Source: CAXMRP01 sp965216515 (lineage in GTDB: Bacteria; Pseudomonadota; Alphaproteobacteria; Rhizobiales; Afifellaceae). From it: a stretch of DNA of 64,000 bases. Below are positions 44,264 to 52,567 of this stretch, in pieces. Location: assembly GCA_965216515.1 (NCBI GenBank), contig OZ244173.1:3100001-3164000 (forward strand). Reading direction: 5' to 3'. The notes under the pieces are model-generated. The model made no database searches. It had not been told where the DNA came from and saw only the letters and a program-made list of their open reading frames with translations. The position numbers and the translations under genes are program-made. Positions within the stretch are counted from its first letter, which is position 1; every line of letters begins with the position of its first letter.

Positions 44264-45357
44264 TCAGATACGGGTTGATCGGCGCCGGCATGATGGGCCA
44301 GGAGCATATCCGCAACATTGCCCTGATCGAAGGCGTGGACGTTTCGGCGCTGGCCGATCCTGATGAAGGTATGCGGGCGCGGGCATTGGCCATCCAGGGC
44401 GGCACGGCCCGCGCAGTGGCCGACTACAGGGACCTGCTGGCCGCCGATGCGTGCGACGCCTATATCGTCAGTTCTCCCAACCACCTGCACCATGCCAACT
44501 TGCTGGAACTGTTGCCGTGCAACAAGCCGGTTCTTTGCGAAAAGCCGCTATGCACAACGGTCGACGATTGTCGCGAAATCGTCGCCATCCAGGCTGGCCG
44601 GGCGGCCCCGCTGTGGATCGCGATGGAATACCGTTACATGCCGACGTTTCAGCGACTGCTGGCGGAAATCGGCAATGGGACGATCGGCCGCCCGATCATG
44701 ATGTCCGTTCGCGAGCACCGCTATCCGTTTCTGGACAAGGTCGGCGGCTGGAACAGGTTCAACAGCTCAAGCGGCGGAACGCTGGTGGAAAAATGCTGCC
44801 ACTTCTGGGATCTGATGCGGCTGGTGCTCGGGAGCGACCCGGTCCGGGTTTTCGCATCCGGGGGTCAGGATGTGAATTTCCTTGACGAACGGATCGACGG
44901 CCATGTTCCCGATGTCATCGACAATGCATTTGTAGCGGTGGATTTCGCCAACGGTACCCGGGGAATGCTGGATCTTTGCATGTTCGCGGAGGGCTCCCGT
45001 TGGCAGGAGGTGATCTCGGTGACCGGACCATCGGCCCGCATTGACGCCTGCGTGCCGGGCCCGGCCCGCTTTGCCGCCAACGGTGCGATGCATCAGTCCC
45101 GGATCGTCATTTCCGATCGAGCCGGGCGGTCGGAACGCTGCGAGGAGGTACATGTGGACGAGGCGATTTTGTCCGCCGGCGATCACCATGGCTCGACCTA
45201 TTATCAGCACCTGCGATTTCGGGACCTTGTGGCCGGCAAGATCGCGGAGCCGGACGTCAGCGCGCGCGACGGCCTCTGGTCGGTGATTGTCGGGACCGCG
45301 GCGGAGCGATCGGTAAAGACCGGTCAGGCGGTTGCGGTCGGAGATTTGGCGCCATGA
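44260..45357 (+). CDS. Gfo/Idh/MocA-family oxidoreductase
   Basis: A 365-residue sugar/cyclitol dehydrogenase with the Rossmann motif 'GLIGAGMMGQEH' and the 'CEKPLCTTVDD' lysine motif near residue 93, then 'EYRYMPTFQ' and 'GGTLVEKCCHFWDLM' in the C-terminal domain. ATGA overlaps couple it to the isomerase before and the dehydrogenase after. It may oxidise or epimerise the sugar before isomerisation. The substrate is not readable from the sequence. Confidence 0.82.
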   Translation: MIRYGLIGAGMMGQEHIRNIALIEGVDVSALADPDEGMRARALAIQGGTARAVADYRDLLAADACDAYIVSSPNHLHHANLLELLPCNKPVLCEKPLCTTVDDCREIVAIQAGRAAPLWIAMEYRYMPTFQRLLAEIGNGTIGRPIMMSVREHRYPFLDKVGGWNRFNSSSGGTLVEKCCHFWDLMRLVLGSDPVRVFASGGQDVNFLDERIDGHVPDVIDNAFVAVDFANGTRGMLDLCMFAEGSRWQEVISVTGPSARIDACVPGPARFAANGAMHQSRIVISDRAGRSERCEEVHVDEAILSAGDHHGSTYYQHLRFRDLVAGKIAEPDVSARDGLWSVIVGTAAERSVKTGQAVAVGDLAP

Positions 45358-46271
45358 TCTTGATCACCGAATTCATGGACGACAAAGCGGTCGACCGGCT
45401 TCGCGATCGCCATGAGACAATTTACGATCCGGCCCTTGTCGATCAGCCCGACTTGCTGTTGTCGCGGGTCGCCGGGGCCACGGCCCTGATCGTCAGAAAC
45501 CGGACACATGTGAACGAACGTCTTCTTGGTGCCGCCGGTGACCTTCAATGCGTCGGCCGTCTTGGGGTCGGGCTGGACAATATCGATCTCGATGCGTGCA
45601 GGGACCGCGATATCGCGGTCTATCCGGCCACCGGTGCAAACAATCTCAGTGTTGCCGAATATGTTGTCACCGCGGCGATGATGCTGTCCCGGCGGGCATG
45701 GATGTCCAATGCGCCGATGCGCGCCGGGAACTGGCCGCGCCAGGATTGCGCCGGCCATGAAATCGCCGGTCGGACCTTGGGGCTGATCGGGTTCGGCGCG
45801 ATTGCCCGCAATGCCGCCAAGCTGGCCCGCGGACTGGGCATGGATGCGATCGCTTACGACCCTTATGTGCCTGCCGGCGATCCGGTTTGGGCGGATGTCC
45901 GGCAAAGCGAACTTTCTGCATTATTGGCCGAGGCCGACGTGATCAGTGTTCACGTGCCGCTTTCCGACGCAACACGTCACCTCATCGATGCGGACGCAAT
46001 GGCCCGGATGAAATCGGGCGCAATTCTCGTCAATACGGCGCGCGGAGGCGTGGTCGATGAATTGGCGTTGTGCGAGGCCCTCAGGTCCGGTCGCCTGGGC
46101 GGCGCGGCCCTCGATGTCTTTGAGACCGAACCGCTGGACGCGGAGGCGGCCGGCAGATTCCGGGAAGTGCCCAATCTGATCCTGACTCCACACATAGCCG
46201 GAGTCACGATAGAATCGAATATACGTGTGAGCAGTCTCATCGCGGACCTGGTGCTTGATCATCTCGCCTGA
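45354..46271 (+). CDS. D-2-hydroxyacid dehydrogenase, (S)-sulfolactate dehydrogenase-like
   Basis: A 305-residue NAD-dependent dehydrogenase. 'GLIGFGAIARNAAKLA' binds NAD, the 'AYDP' aspartate selects NADH, and the catalytic residues are in 'VNTARGGVVDE', 'ETEPL' and 'LTPHIAG'. The N-terminal strings 'ILITEFMDDKAVDRL' and 'LIVRNRTHV' are ones I associate with (S)-sulfolactate dehydrogenase SlcC. That is from memory, without a search. A sulfolactate/sulfopyruvate step would fit a sulfosugar pathway. It is the fifth gene of the overlapping operon. Confidence 0.78.
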   Translation: MILITEFMDDKAVDRLRDRHETIYDPALVDQPDLLLSRVAGATALIVRNRTHVNERLLGAAGDLQCVGRLGVGLDNIDLDACRDRDIAVYPATGANNLSVAEYVVTAAMMLSRRAWMSNAPMRAGNWPRQDCAGHEIAGRTLGLIGFGAIARNAAKLARGLGMDAIAYDPYVPAGDPVWADVRQSELSALLAEADVISVHVPLSDATRHLIDADAMARMKSGAILVNTARGGVVDELALCEALRSGRLGGAALDVFETEPLDAEAAGRFREVPNLILTPHIAGVTIESNIRVSSLIADLVLDHLA

Positions 46272-46322
46272 CAGTCTGCAAACCTGTTCCAGGCGGAGCC
46301 TGTCCCGAGCCAGGATGCCGTA

Positions 46323-47618
46323 TTGTCGCCAACGCCAGCGCAATCAACGCCGCGGATTCTGAAATCCGGCGGAAAGGAGTTCTCCATCATTCCCGACAAT
46401 CAGACATTTGTTTCCCACCTGGAATGTTCGCTCACCGGCGAAACCTACGAGGCGGGCAAGATCCAGGGCCTGTCGAAAGCCGGCCGGCCTCTTCTCGTTC
46501 GCTATGATCTTTCGGCGTTGGCCGCAGCCATTACCCGCGAACAGATCGGCAAATCCGATGCGCCGGGCTTCTGGCGGTATGCACCGATGTTGCCGGTCAC
46601 ACGGCCCGAAAACAGAATCTCTCTGGGTGAAGTCATGACCCCGTTGATCCCGCTGGAGCGCACGGCCAACTGGCTTGGCGCAAGCGCCGGAAAGGCGCTT
46701 GTCAAGGATGAGGGCCGCCTGCCCACCGGTTCGTTCAAGGCCCGGGGTTTGTGTCTGGCCGTCTCCATGGCCAGGGAATTCGGGATCGAACATCTGGCGA
46801 TCCCCACCAACGGCAATGCTGGAGCGGCGCTGGCGGCCTACGCCAGACGGGCCGGCCAGCGCGCCACGGTGTTCTGCCCGTCCGACACGCCGGATATCAA
46901 TATCCGCGAGATCCAGAGCCAGGGCGCCGATACCTATCTTGTCGACGGGCTTATCAACGATTGCGGCAAGATCGTCGGGGACGGAAAGGAAGCGGTCGGC
47001 TGGTTCGACGTTTCAACCCTCAAGGAGCCCTATCGCATTGAGGGCAAGAAGACGATGGGGATCGAACTGGCCGAGCAGATGGGCTGGCGTCTGCCGGATG
47101 TCATCTTCTACCCGACCGGCGGTGGCACCGGTCTGATCGGCATGTGGAAAGCATTCCACGAATTGAAGGAAATGGGATGGATAGACGGTCCGCTGCCGCG
47201 CATGGTCGCGGTGCAGGCCACCGGGTGCGCGCCGATTGTCAAAGCCTGGGAGGAGGGCGAGGAGCACGCGCCGCTCTGGCAGGATGCGCACACTGTGGCG
47301 GCCGGCATCCGCGTTCCCGTCGCCGTCGGCGACTTTCTGATAGTGCGCGGCGTTCGCGAATCCGGCGGCTTTGCCATGGCGATGTCCGATGAGGAAATCA
47401 TCGACTGCCGTGACACGATTGCCCGCGACGAGGGCCTGCTATTGTGTCCGGAAGGCGCGGCAACGGCGGCGGCATACCGGCGGGCGCTTGCCGAGGGCAA
47501 GGTTGGCCGGGACGAAACGGTTGTCCTGTTCAATTGCGCGACCGGTCTGAAATATCCGCTCGATCCGGTCACCAGGCGGATCGCCGCCGGCCAGCCGGTT
47601 GACTACCGTCAGTTCTGA
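46323..47618 (+). CDS. Threonine synthase-like PLP enzyme (possible cysteate synthase-type)
   Basis: A 431-residue fold-type II PLP enzyme. The PLP lysine is K139 in 'GRLPTGSFKARG', the phosphate cradle is 'TNGNAGAALAAYA', and 'YPTGGGTGLIGMW' is conserved with threonine synthases. The N-terminal 'HLEC' segment normally carries a zinc-ribbon-like set of cysteines (LCxCG); here it reads 'LSKAGRPLLVRYDL', so those cysteines are lost. The TTG at 46323 has AGGA upstream. Fifty bases after a sulfolactate-dehydrogenase-like gene, it might make or break a beta-substituted amino acid such as cysteate. A plain threonine synthase role is possible. Confidence 0.75.
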   Translation: MSPTPAQSTPRILKSGGKEFSIIPDNQTFVSHLECSLTGETYEAGKIQGLSKAGRPLLVRYDLSALAAAITREQIGKSDAPGFWRYAPMLPVTRPENRISLGEVMTPLIPLERTANWLGASAGKALVKDEGRLPTGSFKARGLCLAVSMAREFGIEHLAIPTNGNAGAALAAYARRAGQRATVFCPSDTPDINIREIQSQGADTYLVDGLINDCGKIVGDGKEAVGWFDVSTLKEPYRIEGKKTMGIELAEQMGWRLPDVIFYPTGGGTGLIGMWKAFHELKEMGWIDGPLPRMVAVQATGCAPIVKAWEEGEEHAPLWQDAHTVAAGIRVPVAVGDFLIVRGVRESGGFAMAMSDEEIIDCRDTIARDEGLLLCPEGAATAAAYRRALAEGKVGRDETVVLFNCATGLKYPLDPVTRRIAAGQPVDYRQF

Positions 47619-47627
47619 TCAGGCAGA

Positions 47628-47660
47628 GCCAGCGGCGGCACGGTCGCCGCCGCCGCTGGC
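47628..47660 (+). terminator. GC-rich hairpin between the PLP enzyme and sulfatase genes
   Basis: A perfect 12-bp stem (47628-47639 with 47649-47660, 9-base loop) lies ten bases after the threonine-synthase-like stop. It is followed by GATTTC rather than a U-run, so it is a weak terminator or an mRNA 3' stabiliser. It ends 25 bases before the sulfatase start. Confidence 0.5.
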
Positions 47661-47684
47661 GATTTCAAATGCCCGGGGGCATTC

Positions 47685-49178
47685 TTGAATATACTGTATA
47701 TCGACATCGACAGTCTCAGGCCCGATCATCTCGGTTGCTACGGCTATCATCGCGACACGTCTCCGCATATCGATGCCATTGCCGCCGACGGGCTGCGTTT
47801 TGAAAACGTCTACGCTTCCGATGTCCCCTGTCACCCGTCGCGAACCGCATTGTGGAGCGGGCGCCACGGATACCGGACAGGCGTCGTTGGCCATGGCGGC
47901 ACGGCGGCGGAACCCTATCGTGAGGGCGCGGAACGCGGGTTCAACAGCGCCTACCTGACCGAAGGCTGGATGTGGGCCCTGCGACAACTGGGATATCACA
48001 CCGCTTCCGTTTCGAGCTTTGGCGAACGCCATGGCTGCTGGCACTGGTACGCCGGCTACAATGAGCTGATCAATCCGGGTCAATTCGGACTGGAAACAGC
48101 CGACCGTGTCACGGCCCTGGCGCGCCAGTGGATCACCCGGCAGGACAGCGGCAAACCGTGGTTTCTGCACGTCAATCTGTGGGATCCGCATACACCCTAC
48201 CGCACGCCTGAGGATTTCGGTGATCCGTTCGCCGACACGCTGCTCCCGGGCTGGTTGACGGAAGACGTCCTCGCCGCATGCATGAACGGATACGGCCCCC
48301 ACAGCGCGCTTGAGCCCAATGGCTATGGCGGACCGGAGGACGACCGGTTTCGTGACAATCCGCGCGCCCCGGCCCCCATCGATTCCATGGCCCGGGTTCG
48401 GGCGTGGATCGACGGCTACGACACCGGCATCGCCTATGCCGATGTCCATATCGGCCATCTGTTGGACGAACTGCGGGAGCGGGGCCTGTACGACAAGACG
48501 ATCGTCGTCATATCGGCCGACCACGGCGAGAACCTGGGCGAGCTCAATATCTGGGGCGATCATCAGACGGCCGACCGGTTCACCGGGAACGTTCCATTGA
48601 TCATGCGCTGGCCTGCCGATCCGGCGTTTCGGGGTGTCGACCGGCGGCTGCACTATCACTTCGATTGGCCCGCAACATTGATCGGAAAGCTTGGTGGCGA
48701 AGTGCCGGACAGCTGGGACGGTCGGCCATTTGATGTGACGCCGGGCAGTGCGGCAACGGGACCGGGTGCTGGCGGCCGTGAATATCTTGTGATCGGCCAG
48801 GGCGCCTGGGCCTGCCAGCGCGGCGTGCGGTTTGACCGGGGGGACAGGCAATGGCTGCTGATATCGACACTTCATGATGGTCACAAGGCGCTGGCCGGCA
48901 CAATGCTGTTCAATCTGACCGACGATCCGCACCAGCAGCACGACTGCGTGGCCGCGCATCCGGACATCGCCGGCTTTGGCAAGCGGCTTCTGGATGACTG
49001 GCTATCGGATATCGGCGGACGAAGCCCGGCGGAACACGATCCGCTGCAGACCGTGATCGCCGAGGGGGGGCCCTATCACTGCCGCGGCCAGTTGCCGGCC
49101 TATCTTCATCGACTGCGGCGGACCGGGCGCGCCCGTCACGCCGAGGCACTTGCTATCCGGCATCCGGGTGAAACCTGA
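47685..49178 (+). CDS. Type I sulfatase (formylglycine)
   Basis: A 497-residue cytoplasmic sulfatase. The formylglycine signature is 'CHPSRTALWSGR' with C49 as the modified residue. Calcium ligands are the aspartates in 'YIDIDSLRPDH', and 'ADHGENLGELNIWGDH' carries the later metal and catalytic residues. It lacks a signal peptide, so it would desulfate an imported sulfated molecule. The TTG at 47685 follows GGGGG. Adjacent sugar genes suggest a sulfated carbohydrate; S1 subfamilies also cleave choline or aryl sulfates. A formylglycine-generating enzyme gene is not in the window. Confidence 0.88.
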   Translation: MNILYIDIDSLRPDHLGCYGYHRDTSPHIDAIAADGLRFENVYASDVPCHPSRTALWSGRHGYRTGVVGHGGTAAEPYREGAERGFNSAYLTEGWMWALRQLGYHTASVSSFGERHGCWHWYAGYNELINPGQFGLETADRVTALARQWITRQDSGKPWFLHVNLWDPHTPYRTPEDFGDPFADTLLPGWLTEDVLAACMNGYGPHSALEPNGYGGPEDDRFRDNPRAPAPIDSMARVRAWIDGYDTGIAYADVHIGHLLDELRERGLYDKTIVVISADHGENLGELNIWGDHQTADRFTGNVPLIMRWPADPAFRGVDRRLHYHFDWPATLIGKLGGEVPDSWDGRPFDVTPGSAATGPGAGGREYLVIGQGAWACQRGVRFDRGDRQWLLISTLHDGHKALAGTMLFNLTDDPHQQHDCVAAHPDIAGFGKRLLDDWLSDIGGRSPAEHDPLQTVIAEGGPYHCRGQLPAYLHRLRRTGRARHAEALAIRHPGET

Positions 49179-49257
49179 CATGTTGCAGCGCCGTTCATAT
49201 GATTCGATGATGAAGCCCGGTCGGGCACCAACGAACGAATGGGAATGAGGGTCCGTT

Positions 49258-50034
49258 ATGTCAGATATCGCGCCGAACACATTCAAGGCCGCCCTCGCCG
49301 CGGGGAAGGTTCAACTGGGCATTTGGAGTAGCCTGTGCAGTCCGCTCGTGGCGGAGATTCTGGCCGATTCCGGTTTCGACTGGATCCTGTTCGACGCCGA
49401 ACATTCGCCGGTCGAGATTTCCGGGCTTCTGCCACTGTTGCAGGCCGCCGCCCACGGCAAGCCGTCCTGTGCGGTCCGCCCGCCATGGAACGATCCGGTC
49501 CTGTTGAAGCGGGTTCTCGATATCGGCGCCGGAACGGTGCTCATTCCGTTTGTGGAATCGGCCGACGAGGCGGCGGCGGCGGTCACCGCATGCCGCTTCC
49601 CGCCGGACGGGACAAGGGGCGTCGCCGTTTCCACCCGCGCCAGCCGGTTTGGTCGCGCGCCCGGCTATCTGCGCGGTGCCAACGCCGAAATCTGTGTTCT
49701 GGTACAGGCCGAGACCGCAAACGCGCTGTCAAATCTCGGGGATATCGCGGCGGTTGACGGGATCGATGGCGTGTTTATCGGCCCGTCGGACCTCGCCGCA
49801 TCCATGGGTCATATCGGCAATCCCGGCCACCAGGAGGTTCAGGAGGCCATTCGCTCTGCCGCAGCGCGAATTCGAAGGGCGGGAAAGGCCCCCGGGATTC
49901 TTGCGGCCAGCCCGCAAGACGCCCGCCGATATCTCGACTGGGGTTTTCTGTTCGTCGCCTGCGGTAGCGATATCCGGTTTGTCAGCGACGGGGTGCATGC
50001 ATTGCACGATGCCCTCGCGACGAAAGACCGGTAG
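49258..50034 (+). CDS. HpcH/HpaI-family aldolase
   Basis: A 258-residue class II pyruvate-dependent aldolase that cleaves 2-keto-3-deoxy acids or 4-hydroxy-2-keto diacids to pyruvate and an aldehyde. The active-site pattern is 'LFDAEHSPV' (residues about 44-52), 'RPPWNDPVLLKRVLDIGA', 'VLIPFVES' and the metal ligands in 'VQAETA' and 'FIGPSDLAASMG'. GAGGG precedes the ATG. It could be the missing retro-aldol step for KDG from the hexuronate operon (no kdgK/kdgA seen), or act on the 2-keto-3-deoxy-6-sulfogluconate of a sulfo-Entner-Doudoroff route. Both are hypotheses. Confidence 0.85.
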   Translation: MSDIAPNTFKAALAAGKVQLGIWSSLCSPLVAEILADSGFDWILFDAEHSPVEISGLLPLLQAAAHGKPSCAVRPPWNDPVLLKRVLDIGAGTVLIPFVESADEAAAAVTACRFPPDGTRGVAVSTRASRFGRAPGYLRGANAEICVLVQAETANALSNLGDIAAVDGIDGVFIGPSDLAASMGHIGNPGHQEVQEAIRSAAARIRRAGKAPGILAASPQDARRYLDWGFLFVACGSDIRFVSDGVHALHDALATKDR

Positions 50035-50101
50035 TCGGCACCGATGCGCCGTCGTTCCAAATTCGTTCACGATGACACCGGCCTCCGTTCAGGGGGGAAC
50101 C

Positions 50102-52393
50102 ATGGCAATAGGTGATCCACGCCCGCGCGTCGAAGATGCCCGGTTGTTGGCCGGCCGGGGTCTGTTCGTCGACGATATCGAACGTTCAGACGAGCTGACG
50201 ATGGTGCTTGTCCGTTCGCTGGTGCCGGCCGGTCGGATTGTCGGCATCGACGATGAAGCCGCCGGTGCCATGCCCGGTGTTGCCGCGATATGGACTGCCG
50301 CCGATCTGGCCGCCGACGGCGTCGGCGCGTTGCGGTCTGCCATCAAGATCGGCCGGCCGGACGGCTCGCCGATGCTTGACACGCCGTGTCCGCTTCTTGC
50401 TTCCGAACATGTCCAGTTCGCCGGCGATCCGGTGGCCATGGTCCTGGCTGAAGACCGGGCGGCGGCCCTTGATGCGGCCGAGGCGGTCGTCGTCGATATC
50501 GATGCGCGTCGTTCCCTCACCAATGTCCGCGATGCCGCACAGCCGGATGCGCCGGTCGTTTGGCCGGGTGCACCGGACAATATCGCTTTTCGCTTTGAGC
50601 GCGGTGACCGGGCCGCCGTCGATGCCGCGTTCGCAGCCGCCGACCAGGTTGTGAAAGTGGACATGGACATCACCAGGGTCTCGGCAAATCCCGTCGAACC
50701 CCGGGGTGTCCTGGCTGTTTACGATCCGGATTCCGGCCGTTCCACACTCTGGACGGGAACGCAGGTACCCCATCGCTACGCTGCCGCGATTGCCGGTGTA
50801 CTCGGTATCCCGCAATCCGATTTGCACATGCCGGCCGTTGATATCGGTGGCGGATTCGGGATGCGCAATACGGCTTCCCGGGAAGCGGCGCTGGCGGTAT
50901 GGGCTTCGCGGCGCCTGGAGCGACCGGTCAGATGGATCGCCGCGCGTTCGGAAGGATTCCTGGCCGACCCCCACGGGCGCGACCGGCACACCACTGCCGA
51001 GTTGGCGCTGGATGAAGATGGAAAGTTCGCCGCCGTGCGGGTCCGGGCGCGTGCAGCCCTGGGCGGATACATCGCACCGACCGGGCTGATCTCGGTGATC
51101 CTGCATATTGCCGGCATCGCGGGGGTCTATCGGATCCCGGCCATCCATTTCGCCATTGACGGCGTGATGACCAATACCCAGCCAACGACGCCCTATCGCG
51201 GCGCGGGACGGCCGGAGGCGACATATACGATCGAGCGGCTGATCGATGTGGCCGCCGACAAACTGGGGCTTGATCGCAGGGAAATCCGGGCGCGCAACAT
51301 GCTCACGCCGGCGGAGCTGCCGTGCACGACCGCATTGGGCTTCCACTACGATTGCGGCGATTTTCCTGCGGCGCTCCGGCGCGCCTGCGATGCTGCCGAT
51401 TGGGATGGATTTGAAGCGCGACGATCGGCTTCGGCGCACGCCGGCCTGTTGCGCGGGATCGGCCTCGCCATGGCCATCGAAGGGGCCGGCGGTCCGCCAG
51501 GAATTCCGACCGGTGAATGCGCCGAAATGCAGTTTGATTCCGAAGGCCGGCTCACCGTGTCCATCGGTTCCGGCGACAGCGGGCAGGGTCACCGCACGAC
51601 ATTTGGCCAGATCGCCGGCGGGCTTCTCGGCATCGATCCTGACAGGATCAGGGTTTTGACCGGCGACACGGACCTGGTGAAGGATGGATTTGGTTCTGTC
51701 GGGTCCCGAACGGTGATGGCGGTCGGTACGGCCGTCGACAGTGTCGCCCGGATGGTCATCGAGCAGGGCAGGGCGATCGCCGGCGCGGCGCTCGAGGCGG
51801 ACGTCGGCGATATCGAATTCAGGCAGGGCGCCTTTTGGGTCGCAGGCACCGACCGTCATGTCACCCTGTCGGAACTGGCGGCCCGCAATCCCGACGACCT
51901 GTGCGCCCGGGGCGCCGCCCCGCAGGACGACACAACCTATCCCAACGGGTGCCATATCTGCGAAGTGGAGATCGATCCCGAAACCGGTGCCTGTACGCTC
52001 GACCGCTATACGGTCGTCGATGACGTCGGGACCGTCATCAATCCGCTGCTGATGAAAGGCCAGATCCACGGTGGGCTTGCTCAGGGAATCGGCCAGGCGC
52101 TGATGGAGCGGATCGTCCATGATGACGCGGGCCAGCTGGTGACCGGCAGCTTTCTCGATTACGCGATGCCGCGGGCCGGTGACCTTCCCTCGTTCGATAT
52201 CCGGTCAAATCCGGTGCCGACCTCGACAAATCCGCTCGGCGCCAAAGGCGCCGGCGAGGCCGGAACAGTTGGCGCGCTTCCTGCCGTCGTCAGTGCCGTT
52301 TGCGATGCCCTTCGGCCCTGCGGCGTCACCCATCTGGACATGCCGGCGACGCCAGCCCGCATTTGGGCCGCGATCCGGCAAGGCACGGATTGA
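50102..52393 (+). CDS. Molybdenum hydroxylase large subunit (xanthine dehydrogenase/CoxL family)
   Basis: A 763-residue subunit binding the molybdopterin-cytosine cofactor. The N-terminal ab hammerhead domain is followed by cofactor segments 'DIGGGFGMRN', 'TTPYRGAGRPEATYTIER' and 'GDSGQGHRTTFGQI', and the catalytic glutamate in 'GAKGAGEAGTVGALP'. Such enzymes oxidise aldehydes or N-heterocycles using water. The 2Fe-2S and FAD subunits normally encoded beside it are absent from the neighbourhood, so partners must come from elsewhere or it is a relic. AGGGGGG precedes the ATG at 50102; an ATG at 50072 is possible. There is no CoxL-type AYRCSFR loop, so CO oxidation is unlikely. Confidence 0.85.
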   Translation: MAIGDPRPRVEDARLLAGRGLFVDDIERSDELTMVLVRSLVPAGRIVGIDDEAAGAMPGVAAIWTAADLAADGVGALRSAIKIGRPDGSPMLDTPCPLLASEHVQFAGDPVAMVLAEDRAAALDAAEAVVVDIDARRSLTNVRDAAQPDAPVVWPGAPDNIAFRFERGDRAAVDAAFAAADQVVKVDMDITRVSANPVEPRGVLAVYDPDSGRSTLWTGTQVPHRYAAAIAGVLGIPQSDLHMPAVDIGGGFGMRNTASREAALAVWASRRLERPVRWIAARSEGFLADPHGRDRHTTAELALDEDGKFAAVRVRARAALGGYIAPTGLISVILHIAGIAGVYRIPAIHFAIDGVMTNTQPTTPYRGAGRPEATYTIERLIDVAADKLGLDRREIRARNMLTPAELPCTTALGFHYDCGDFPAALRRACDAADWDGFEARRSASAHAGLLRGIGLAMAIEGAGGPPGIPTGECAEMQFDSEGRLTVSIGSGDSGQGHRTTFGQIAGGLLGIDPDRIRVLTGDTDLVKDGFGSVGSRTVMAVGTAVDSVARMVIEQGRAIAGAALEADVGDIEFRQGAFWVAGTDRHVTLSELAARNPDDLCARGAAPQDDTTYPNGCHICEVEIDPETGACTLDRYTVVDDVGTVINPLLMKGQIHGGLAQGIGQALMERIVHDDAGQLVTGSFLDYAMPRAGDLPSFDIRSNPVPTSTNPLGAKGAGEAGTVGALPAVVSAVCDALRPCGVTHLDMPATPARIWAAIRQGTD

Positions 52394-52567
52394 GCGAACG
52401 ATTGCCGGCAACAGGGGCCGGTTGTGGATCTCCGGTGCCGATCAACCCGCAGGATGGAATGACGCGCTCAGGCGTTTGACATGCTCATATGCCGCGCGCA
52501 TGCTTTGATGCAAATCCACCGGGGCGGCCGAAGGAGCCGGCGCAAATAAGGAGCATGCCCAGGTACG

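Noticed and set aside
46323..47618. Ordinary housekeeping threonine synthase accepted without question
   Set aside because: The fold is right, but loss of the N-terminal cysteines and the neighbouring sulfonate-type genes make the substrate uncertain, so only a family-level name is given.
49550..50101. N-terminal extension of the molybdenum hydroxylase frame into the aldolase gene
   Set aside because: The aldolase is clearly encoded in another frame there, and an excellent ribosome site precedes the ATG at 50102.
50186..52120. Minus-strand open frame of about 644 codons opposite the molybdenum hydroxylase gene
   Set aside because: The plus-strand gene has complete cofactor and active-site motifs; the opposite frame is compositionally biased nonsense.
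50102..52393. Aerobic carbon monoxide dehydrogenase (CoxL)
   Set aside because: The AYRCSFR active-site loop is absent, and coxM and coxS are not adjacent.
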